Below, piece after piece: positions 1-5,518 of a stretch of DNA of 6,981 nt. This stretch comes from Anaerolineales bacterium (GTDB lineage Bacteria > Chloroflexota > Anaerolineae > Anaerolineales > E44-bin32). Position numbers and translations under genes: made by a program. Location: contig WVZH01000465.1 of assembly GCA_011772595.1 (NCBI GenBank), positions 466 to 7,446 on the forward strand, read 5' to 3'. The notes beneath the pieces were generated by a model. That model saw nothing but the letters and a program-made list of their open reading frames with translations, searched no databases and was not told the origin of the DNA. Numbering within the stretch: the first letter of the stretch is position 1; each line of letters begins with the position of its first letter.

Positions 1-477
1 GTAGATTTTTTCCGGACGTGGCATTGGAAGGAACGGCCTCTCCCGGAGCCCTACCTCGAAGCTAACCATCATGGTCCACCGGCAGGGATGACGGAACTGA
101 CCGTTGTGGAAGGAGCAAACATCCACGTCGCCACGGAGGGTTACGAGTACGCTGCTGTCGAACACCCTGATGGAACCAGAACGGCATGTGTTGGCGAAGG
201 TGTCGGAGGGGATGTGAATGTGTTCTGCGACACGAGCCAGCGCGGGGTGCTCGTGGTGAAAGAAAATCAATGGTCAGGCTGGCGTGCAGAGATCGATGGT
301 GAAGAGGTTGAATTCGAGTCGGGAAATTGGCTTACAGTCTCTGCTCCAGCCGGCGCACACACGTATGGGTTCCGATATCGGCCGTGGGATGTAAAGCTCG
401 GTCTTGTTTTGCTTTTTGTGGGTATTTTAATCAGCGGAGGGTGGGTCTTCTCCAAGACCAAGAACCGTCAAGATTAA
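1..477 (+). CDS. C-terminal fragment of a YfhO-like (GT-C type) integral membrane protein, 5' end outside the window
   Basis: The reading frame is open from the first base, so this is the last 158 residues of a longer gene; the ATG at 88 is internal. The visible part has an extracytoplasmic beta-rich domain with the sequence 'GVLVVKENQWSGWRAEIDG', then 'APAGAHTYGFRYRPWDVKLG', then one membrane span (about residues 127-150) and a short basic tail 'SKTKNRQD'. The pattern of a 'GW.a.iDG' strand, 'paG.H.v.F.Y.P' and a final helix is typical of the C-terminus of YfhO-family and related polytopic proteins, which are thought to act in glycosylation of cell-surface polymers. That role is family knowledge. 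The donor, acceptor and catalytic residues are not in view. It converges on the acyl-CoA dehydrogenase gene with 60 bp between the two stop codons, so the two genes are not co-transcribed. Confidence 0.75.
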   Translation, partial: VDFFRTWHWKERPLPEPYLEANHHGPPAGMTELTVVEGANIHVATEGYEYAAVEHPDGTRTACVGEGVGGDVNVFCDTSQRGVLVVKENQWSGWRAEIDGEEVEFESGNWLTVSAPAGAHTYGFRYRPWDVKLGLVLLFVGILISGGWVFSKTKNRQD

Positions 478-507
478 CGAATCCCCTTAAGTCAACAGTG
501 ATGTGAG

Positions 508-535
508 AAAAACCTATGCGCAGAGGGCGTTGCGC
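508..535 (-). terminator. Possible weak intrinsic terminator after the acyl-CoA dehydrogenase gene
   Basis: On the minus strand a short stem GCGCA / TGCGC (531-535 with 518-522, 8-base loop) lies just past the stop codon at 538. It is followed after 5 bases by TTTTT (508-512). The stem has only five pairs and the U-run is short and offset, so it is at best a weak terminator. The same stem could also serve the convergent gene ending at 477, but on that side there is no U-run beyond 'GTTTA'. Confidence 0.3.
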
Positions 536-537
536 GT

Positions 538-1725
538 TTAGCGTAGCCCTAATTCGTGCCTGGCGATGACCATGCGCTGGATTTCGCTCGTACCTTCGTA
601 GATCTCCGTGATCTTGGCATCTCGGAAGTAGCGTTCCACGGGTAGTTCCTTGGAGTATCCCATCCCGGCATGGATCTGCACTGCACAGTGAGCACAAAAC
701 ATCGACGTTTCGGATGCGAAGAGCTTGGCCATGGAGGCTTCTAGCGTATATCGTTCATCGCTATCTTTGGCGCGTTGCTTGGCCAAAGCGGCCTGATAGA
801 TCAGCAAGCGGCTGGCCTCGATGCGGGTTTTCATGTCGGCCAACTTGAAGGAGATGCCTTGAAATTGACCGATTTTCCTGCCGAAAGCTTCACGTTCTCC
901 GGCGTATTCAACGCTGGCTTCGTAGGCGGCTACCGCGATGCCCAGCGCTTGTGCGGCGATACCGATGCGGCCGGCATCGAGTACGGCCATCGCGATTTTG
1001 AAACCCTCGCCTTCGTCTCCCAGGCGATTCTCGACCGGGCAACGATAGTTCTCGTACAGAATCTCGCTGGTTGCAGAGGCTCGGATTCCCAATTTAGGTT
1101 CGGGCTTTCCCAGGCTGAAGCCGGGTTCACCTGGCTCGGTGAGAAAGGCTGTGATGCCTTTATGTCCCGCATCCGGATCGGTCATCAAGAAAACGAGGAT
1201 GAAATCGGCTTTCGGTGCGCTACTGACCCATGACTTACGTCCGTTGAGCATGTATACGTCACCTTCGCGCGTCGCGCGCGAGCGCATCGTCGCCGCATCG
1301 GACCCAGACATTGGCTCTGTGAGAGAGTAAGCGCCGACTGCCTCGCCGGAAGCCACAGGCTTGAGGAATTTCTCTTTCTGGGCTTGCGTACCGAAGCGTA
1401 GGATGCCGTAACAGAAGAGTGAGTTGTTCACCGACATGATTGTGCCGTGCGCAGCGTCTGCCCTGGAAATCTCTTCGAGGGCAAGGACATAGGACATCGT
1501 GTCCAATCCTGCGCCGCCAAATTCCTCGGGGACTTCTATGCCCATAAATCCCATCTCACCCATTTTCTGGATGGTCTCAACGGGAAATGCGCCACTCTCG
1601 TCGAACTCGGCCGCGACGGGTGCAATCTCATTCTGTGCGAAATCGCGAGCGGCCTGTCGGATCATCTCGTGCTCGGGGGAGAGTTTCAGATTGGGGCCTT
1701 GATGCAAGGTTTCGGACGTGGTCAT
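538..1725 (-). CDS. Short-chain type acyl-CoA dehydrogenase
   Basis: This is a 395-residue flavoprotein of normal full length. The family catalyses FAD-dependent alpha,beta-dehydrogenation of acyl-CoA to enoyl-CoA in the cytoplasm, the first step of beta-oxidation or of branched-chain amino acid breakdown, and passes electrons to ETF. The domain order is complete: an N-terminal helical domain (about 15-130), a beta domain with the FAD signature 'YSLTEPMSGSDAA' (133-145), and a C-terminal helical domain with 'REAFGRKIGQFQ' (278-289) and the second signature at 350-369. The expected catalytic base is Glu377 in 'ITEIYEGTSEIQR', the position used by SCAD/butyryl-CoA dehydrogenases. Oddities are Ala353 in place of the usual Gly ('QIHAGMGY') and a CxxC 'CAHC' at 344-347. 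The start is supported by GGGAGGT (1730-1736), 4 bases upstream of the ATG. An extended -10 promoter lies just upstream and no ETF or thiolase gene is adjacent. Chain-length specificity cannot be read from sequence; an acyl-CoA dehydrogenase of the SCAD/butyryl type is the safe name. Confidence 0.95.
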   Translation of the reverse strand: MTTSETLHQGPNLKLSPEHEMIRQAARDFAQNEIAPVAAEFDESGAFPVETIQKMGEMGFMGIEVPEEFGGAGLDTMSYVLALEEISRADAAHGTIMSVNNSLFCYGILRFGTQAQKEKFLKPVASGEAVGAYSLTEPMSGSDAATMRSRATREGDVYMLNGRKSWVSSAPKADFILVFLMTDPDAGHKGITAFLTEPGEPGFSLGKPEPKLGIRASATSEILYENYRCPVENRLGDEGEGFKIAMAVLDAGRIGIAAQALGIAVAAYEASVEYAGEREAFGRKIGQFQGISFKLADMKTRIEASRLLIYQAALAKQRAKDSDERYTLEASMAKLFASETSMFCAHCAVQIHAGMGYSKELPVERYFRDAKITEIYEGTSEIQRMVIARHELGLR

Positions 1726-1761
1726 TAGGACCTCCCATGATCACATGGACTGATAGGCGCG

Positions 1762-1770
1762 ATTATAGCA
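1762..1770 (-). promoter_or_regulatory. Extended -10 promoter of the acyl-CoA dehydrogenase gene
   Basis: Read on the minus strand, this is TGCTATAAT: a perfect TATAAT hexamer (1762-1767) preceded by the TGn extended -10 element. A 17-base spacer leads back to GAGGCA (1785-1790), a poor -35 match (3 of 6), as expected for extended -10 promoters. Transcription would begin near 1755 and leave a leader of about 30 bases containing the GGGAGGT ribosome site. This makes the dehydrogenase gene its own transcription unit, separate from the upstream sensor operon. Confidence 0.65.
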
Positions 1771-1808
1771 TGAGCCTTTGACCATGCCTCCTCCAGCAGG
1801 TACTAGTG

Positions 1809-1815
1809 AAAGGAG
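1809..1815 (+). promoter_or_regulatory. Strong ribosome binding site of the 30-codon ORF
   Basis: AAAGGAG lies 7 bases before the ATG at 1823, close to ideal in both sequence and spacing. It is the main reason for taking the small ORF seriously. No convincing + strand promoter was found upstream: TTGACC (1778-1783), 17 bases, then TACTAG (1801-1806) would start transcription inside the Shine-Dalgarno site itself. Confidence 0.45.
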
Positions 1816-1822
1816 ATTCGAA

Positions 1823-1915
1823 ATGGAGACGCCTAACGCAATCTATCAGAAGGTAGGAACTCGTAGCATCTTCTTGAGTTTCCTCTATGGCTGGTGGTCT
1901 CGTATCTTGTGGTGA
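1823..1915 (+). CDS. Candidate small protein, 30 residues, aromatic-rich C-terminus, unknown function
   Basis: This short ORF (ATG 1823, TGA 1913-1915) begins 'METPNAIYQKVGTR' and ends 'SIFLSFLYGWWSRILW'. The first half is polar. The second half is a hydrophobic, aromatic stretch with three Trp, including the last residue, and one Arg. It could be a short membrane-associated helix, a leader peptide or a precursor peptide. The net charge is about +2. Support comes from the near-ideal AAAGGAG site 7 bases upstream and from its position in an otherwise gene-free gap of about 420 bp, read away from the acyl-CoA dehydrogenase. Against it are the very short length, no clear promoter and no recognised family. 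It might be a chance ORF. Confidence 0.4.
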   Translation: METPNAIYQKVGTRSIFLSFLYGWWSRILW

Positions 1916-1988
1916 CGCTTTTGTACATGCTTTGAGTTCTTCAATCCTGGTTTGTCTTGAGAGCCATGGATAGGGATGGAGATGATTT

Positions 1989-2017
1989 GAGGGTGGAACG
2001 AACCGACCGTTACCCTC
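1989..2017. repeat. Inverted repeat forming a 10-pair bulged hairpin
   Basis: GAGGGT (1989-1994) pairs with ACCCTC (2012-2017), and the inner AACG (1997-2000) pairs with CGTT (2008-2011), leaving a GG bulge and a 7-base loop. No U-run follows on either strand, so it is not a standard intrinsic terminator. It could be a structured end of the sensor-operon transcript, a protein binding site or chance. Confidence 0.4.
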
Positions 2018-2121
2018 CCCAACTCGGTTGCGTCCTGTTCATAGAGTGTTGGGTCACATGAGGGCGTGTGTTTTACCCCGTTTTCAAGACATTAACATCC
2101 TAACCGAATGCAATGGGTTGG

Positions 2122-2143
2122 AGCGGGGGCAGAACTACCCGCT
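2122..2143 (-). terminator. Possible terminator stem at the end of the sensor operon
   Basis: On the minus strand AGCGGG (2138-2143) can pair with CCCGCT (2122-2127) across a 10-base loop, starting only 3 bases after the TAG stop of the sensor gene. There is no following U-run, so termination would have to be Rho-dependent or the stem may only protect the 3' end. Confidence 0.25.
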
Positions 2144-2146
2144 AGC

Positions 2147-3781
2147 CTAATTCACGACGGGTTGATTGCTTTCCTTACGGGCATGCAGTCCTCGAGCGAT
2201 TTGGATGGCGTGCGCCACCTGCGTCGCCACCCGGTACAGCTCTTCGATTTCATGATATCGGTAAGCCCGGCCTCGCTTGCGAGGCCCAAGGAGAACGACA
2301 CCATAGCGTTCACCCTCGCATTCCAATGGTATGCTCGCAAATGCATGACCTCGCCATGGACCATGTGTGTGGGCGATCTTTGCTTGATGCTCGTCGAAGA
2401 GGACGACCGCCCCGGACTCCACAGTGAGCGCATCCATAGTTTCTTCAAGGAAACGCTTGGCGAGCAAGCTGACATCATTCATCTGAATAAAGAAACGAAC
2501 TTCATCACCAAAGCCTTTGATTACGCTTGTAGACATCCCCCTGTAATTCCGAACCAGCCATGAATTTACCCATGAGCGCATGGGGTTGAAAGCGGAGGCA
2601 ATGACCAACGTCGTCATGACGATAGCCGCGTCGCTCTTCTCCCCTGTGAAAAGAATGAACAATCTTTGGGAGAGACCTTCAACTGCGCTGAATATTCCGG
2701 CCAGGATTGCAGTCAGGAGGCCGTAGGCGATGGCGCGGTTAACGAACGAGTCGATCTCCAGCAATCGGTAGCGAATGATGGCCAGTCCGACGGAAAGTGG
2801 AAAGAGCAGCAACCCCGGCAGGAAAGTTGCGCTTCGGAAGGGAAGGTGGACGCCGAAGAGGGGGGTGATCAACCAGAACAGTATGGGTAGGAAAGCGAGT
2901 ACACTGCCCAGCAGGACCAAGCGAGCCTGGCGTCGAGTCACGGTGTCCTTACTGCTTCGAGCACGGTAGAACATCAGCCCGAAAAAGAACAGTGTAGCTG
3001 CTGCGATGTAACGGTAACTTACCGCACGTGCTGATAGGTACATCCAGGGATCATCGCCCATCCATAGTGAGATCGAACCCCAAATGGCAAGTCCTAAAGA
3101 AAGAACATAAGGCACCGCCAACAGCCAGGGTCGTTGATAGACAGCTTTCCACTCAACCGGAAAACGAAGCGCCAAGCTGATGAGCGTACCCCCGAGGAGC
3201 GAAACTGCCGTGATCCATATCATTGTGAATGCATGAGTTGTGAGCACATCGAAAAGCAGGCCGGTTGTCACTGCAACGGATGCACAGAAGAAGGACAGCG
3301 CCCGACCTGGTCGAGTTTTTCCACGAGCGAGGTAGATCCATATCCCGATACAAAGATATGCAATACCTACCAGGTATGGCAACCAGAACATTTGGAATAA
3401 ATCGCGGTTGGAAAACTCTTTAAGCTGGATCGAGGGGAAAAACTCGATTCTACCGTCCGGTAATCTTGTGAGGATATTAACTTCGTCTCCTGCCGTGTGT
3501 GTCGATAGGATTTGATTGAACTCCGCGGAAGTGGAGACAGGAACACCGGCAATTCGTGTAACAAGGTAGGGATATCGGAGCCCGGCTGAACGCCCGCTCC
3601 AGTCTTGACCCGTTCGATCATTCAGGACAAGCGTGTGTTCGAGCATGAACCCCGGGAATGGCTGATTCCTCCATGACAGGGCGAGTATGGGCGCCAGGAT
3701 GGTAATGAGCCCGCCCAGCGCGAAGGCCAGTAGTGTAGTGTAACGATTCAAACGTTCAAGGGTTTCTGCTTTGCGCTGCAT
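2147..3781 (-). CDS. Multi-span membrane sensor with PDZ-like extracytoplasmic region and C-terminal GAF-like domain, lacking a kinase domain
   Basis: This 544-residue protein is the third gene of the minus-strand operon. It has a first span at about 16-36, an extracytoplasmic segment of about 95 residues whose 'GLRYPYLVTRIAGVPVSTS' (67-85) and following 'AGDEVNILTRLPDG' (97-110) resemble a PDZ domain, and then roughly eight or nine further spans (about 132-152, 160-180, 185-205, 218-238, 256-274, 286-308, 318-338, 350-372 and perhaps 384-400). The motif 'RYRLLEIDSFVNRAIAYG' (337-354) is typical of ComP/NarL-type sensor kinases at the end of their membrane region. Residues of about 425-530 look like a divergent GAF domain, closing with 'YRYHEIEELYRVATQVAHAI'. 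In such kinases a HisKA_3/HATPase region would follow, but this protein ends 15 or so residues later, with no H-box, N-box or G-box. It is inferred to be a membrane signal receiver or partner rather than an enzyme. The start (ATG 3779-3781) has only a weak GGGGA site about 10 bases upstream, 20 bp after the preceding gene's stop. Confidence 0.8.
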   Translation of the reverse strand: MQRKAETLERLNRYTTLLAFALGGLITILAPILALSWRNQPFPGFMLEHTLVLNDRTGQDWSGRSAGLRYPYLVTRIAGVPVSTSAEFNQILSTHTAGDEVNILTRLPDGRIEFFPSIQLKEFSNRDLFQMFWLPYLVGIAYLCIGIWIYLARGKTRPGRALSFFCASVAVTTGLLFDVLTTHAFTMIWITAVSLLGGTLISLALRFPVEWKAVYQRPWLLAVPYVLSLGLAIWGSISLWMGDDPWMYLSARAVSYRYIAAATLFFFGLMFYRARSSKDTVTRRQARLVLLGSVLAFLPILFWLITPLFGVHLPFRSATFLPGLLLFPLSVGLAIIRYRLLEIDSFVNRAIAYGLLTAILAGIFSAVEGLSQRLFILFTGEKSDAAIVMTTLVIASAFNPMRSWVNSWLVRNYRGMSTSVIKGFGDEVRFFIQMNDVSLLAKRFLEETMDALTVESGAVVLFDEHQAKIAHTHGPWRGHAFASIPLECEGERYGVVLLGPRKRGRAYRYHEIEELYRVATQVAHAIQIARGLHARKESNQPVVN

Positions 3782-3801
3782 GACCGTATATCCCCAACGC
3801 G

Positions 3802-5508
3802 CTACGCGGATTCCAATGGTTCATGAGCATTCCGCATCAGGACTATGATGTTGGCATCATCCGTCGGTGCGCGACCATCTGAATAGAAGCTTTTGAAAGC
3901 TGAAAAAATGGCGTTTGTGAGCGCCTCTGCGCTTCTTTGATGATCCCTCATGATGCTTGCCAGATAGGTCTCGCCGAAGTTCTCGCCAAGCTTGTTCCTG
4001 GCTTCCAACATGAAATCGCTCAACAGGACAAGACCTTCGCCTTTATCCAGCCTGCTTTCTCTCGTTTCGCAATACAGCTCTGTGGTGAGACCCATGGGCG
4101 TACCGGGCCGCTGAGTTTCCTGGTGCCGGTCTTTGCCGTAGAAATAGGGTCGCGCAAAGCCTGCACCGCTGTATTCCACGTTCCCGCTGGAAGGATCTAA
4201 AAGGAGGTACAGGCAGCGAACGTCGATGGGCTGAGAATATTCAGCACAAAGCACGCGATTGCATTGTTGTAGTGCCTGACAAGGTTCTAGTCCCTGCAAG
4301 GTTGCGACTCTCAATGCGGACCGTGTCGAGGCGAGTGCGAGGCCCGCTTGAATGCCCTCTGCTTCGACACGACCCATAGAGAGCATGAGGCGACCGTCGA
4401 GGAGAATGCAGGCGTCGAAAAAATCGCGACCACCGATTTTGCCGGGTTTACAACGTTGGGAGAGTGTCCATCCTGGAATTGTGGGCAAAACCTTGCGGTG
4501 CAGTTCCCGGTGGATTTCCCGGGCGATGAAATCTCCGTGTGAGGGCAGGTTCGGATCCAGGAGTGGAAAGCGCCTCTGCCGGCTAAGAATCACCAAACTT
4601 AGTGGAGGGAGTGCGAGCGCGATTGCGAACGATAGCAGCAGAATGCTACTGTACAGGCGCGGTGAACGGGTCAGGATGGTCCAATCGTCTTCGATGATCA
4701 GCATCCACGATGTGTTGGGGACTGGTGCGCGGGCGGCGACGATGTCACGCCCCTGGAAGTCCTTGGTGAGCTCGACACTCGCACCTTTTCCGGAGGCGAC
4801 GAGCGGTAACTGTTCCGTGGTGACAAACCGCCCCACGCGATCGGATTCGGAATCATAGAGTATGCGGCCGGTGCTATCGACGACGTACGTGCCCCCGCTC
4901 TGTCCCAGCCTGAGCCGTACGATGCTGGCATAAAACGCGCTGAGGGCGGGTTCTCCAAGACGAAACATGCCCACCAGCGCACCCTCAAACTCTTCCTGTC
5001 CTCCGTGGATTGGAACGCTTACGGCGATGACCAGAGAGTCATCCACACCGTCCATCAATGAATTCGATATGAAAATTTGGGCATCAGCGAGTACAGCTTG
5101 GAAATAGGCTCGATTTGACCAATCCTGGCCCAGAATGTCGACGCGCTTGGGCTCTGTCGCGGTCACAGCACCTCGCTCGTCGAGCAGGACGACGCCGCCG
5201 TCGAACACCGCCAGACGGGGTGAGGCCGACGAGAGCGCCTCGCTCTGATTGTGTTCGTTGCCATCCGACATCTCGTTGGTTTTCGCCAGGATTTCCAATG
5301 AATTGGCGAAATTTGATAGTTCTTCATGCAGGCGAGCGGCGGAAAGCACAGCGAGTTGCTGATTGCGCTCGAGGATGAGATCGATAGCGGCGCGCCGGTA
5401 AGCCGTGTAGGTGTACACGGCCACAAGCGCCACAACCGACATCACGACGAGCAGTATCCAAAATGGTATGTTTCTATACCAGCGTTCCCACCATGAACGT
5501 GAAGCCAT
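3802..5508 (-). CDS. Cache-domain transmembrane protein with a degenerate SpoIIE/PP2C-type phosphatase domain
   Basis: This 568-residue protein is the second gene of the operon. A short basic N-terminus is followed by a span (14-37), an extracytoplasmic double-Cache type sensor (about 38-284; 'SNRAYFQAVL' at 131-140 and 'GQSGGTYVVDSTGRILYDSE' at 202-221 are typical Cache strands) and a second span (about 286-309). The cytoplasmic part from about 325 is a SpoIIE/PP2C fold: 'KIGGRDFFDA' (357-366), 'LMLSMGRVEAEGIQAGLALA' (374-393), 'VEYSGAGFARP' (444-454), 'GTPMGL' (469-474), 'LVLLSDFMLEARN' (493-505) and 'DDANIIVL' (550-557). Family members dephosphorylate Ser/Thr on STAS anti-anti-sigma proteins in response to signals. 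Here the second metal-binding motif (usually D-x-x-G-x-G) has Arg380 for Asp and Ala383 for Gly, an Arg is inserted after GG in the first motif, and AGH is AGF. The fold is clear but activity is doubtful. The start is set by AGGAGG 4 bases upstream. Confidence 0.88.
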   Translation of the reverse strand: MASRSWWERWYRNIPFWILLVVMSVVALVAVYTYTAYRRAAIDLILERNQQLAVLSAARLHEELSNFANSLEILAKTNEMSDGNEHNQSEALSSASPRLAVFDGGVVLLDERGAVTATEPKRVDILGQDWSNRAYFQAVLADAQIFISNSLMDGVDDSLVIAVSVPIHGGQEEFEGALVGMFRLGEPALSAFYASIVRLRLGQSGGTYVVDSTGRILYDSESDRVGRFVTTEQLPLVASGKGASVELTKDFQGRDIVAARAPVPNTSWMLIIEDDWTILTRSPRLYSSILLLSFAIALALPPLSLVILSRQRRFPLLDPNLPSHGDFIAREIHRELHRKVLPTIPGWTLSQRCKPGKIGGRDFFDACILLDGRLMLSMGRVEAEGIQAGLALASTRSALRVATLQGLEPCQALQQCNRVLCAEYSQPIDVRCLYLLLDPSSGNVEYSGAGFARPYFYGKDRHQETQRPGTPMGLTTELYCETRESRLDKGEGLVLLSDFMLEARNKLGENFGETYLASIMRDHQRSAEALTNAIFSAFKSFYSDGRAPTDDANIIVLMRNAHEPLESA

Positions 5509-5512
5509 GGTT

Positions 5513-5518
5513 CCTCCT
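5513..5518 (-). promoter_or_regulatory. Ribosome binding site overlapping the stop codon of the preceding gene
   Basis: On the minus strand AGGAGG starts within the TAG stop (5517-5519) of the solute-binding protein gene and sits 4 bases before the ATG at 5508. The consensus site and 8-bp gap show that the Cache-phosphatase gene is co-transcribed with, and probably translationally tied to, the binding-protein gene. Confidence 0.75.

Larger units (their letters stand above)
1916..2146. other. Intergenic region without a supported gene; contains inverted repeats
   Basis: This 231-bp stretch lies between the small ORF and the stop codon of the minus-strand sensor gene. It contains a bulged hairpin (1989-2017), an overlapping alternative pairing AACCGA/TCGGTT (2001-2006 with 2024-2029) and a stem just after the sensor gene's stop (2122-2143). 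A 31-codon ORF (1966-2061, +) has no ribosome binding site and is not called. No tRNA, known riboswitch core, direct repeat array or mobile-element end was seen. Confidence 0.5.

Noticed and set aside
88..477. Taking ATG 88 as the true start of the first gene
   Set aside because: The same frame is open to base 1, and the domain found is normally the C-terminus of a much longer membrane protein, so 88 is an internal Met.
775..1233. 152-codon + strand ORF opposite the acyl-CoA dehydrogenase
   Set aside because: The opposite strand encodes a complete, conserved enzyme here; this frame shows no domain of its own.
1742..1786. 14-codon minus-strand ORF after GGAGGAGG, upstream of the dehydrogenase
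   Set aside because: The spacing from the purine run to the ATG is only about one base, and the ORF covers the extended -10 promoter, so it would not be intact on the transcript.
1778..1806. TTGACC, 17 bases, TACTAG as a + strand promoter for the small ORF
   Set aside because: The -10 match is weak (3 of 6), and transcription would begin within the ribosome binding site, leaving no usable leader.
1966..2061. 31-codon + strand ORF in the intergenic gap
   Set aside because: It has no Shine-Dalgarno site before the ATG and overlaps the hairpin sequence. Its composition gives no sign of a real peptide.
2108..2563. 151-codon + strand ORF opposite the sensor gene
   Set aside because: It is antisense to a protein with clear membrane spans and a GAF-like end, its translation has no family features, and there is no good ribosome site.
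4352..4858. 168-codon + strand ORF opposite the Cache-PP2C gene
   Set aside because: Its product is Arg/Ser-rich and low in complexity, as expected for a shadow frame of a GC-rich gene whose true frame shows Cache and PP2C motifs.
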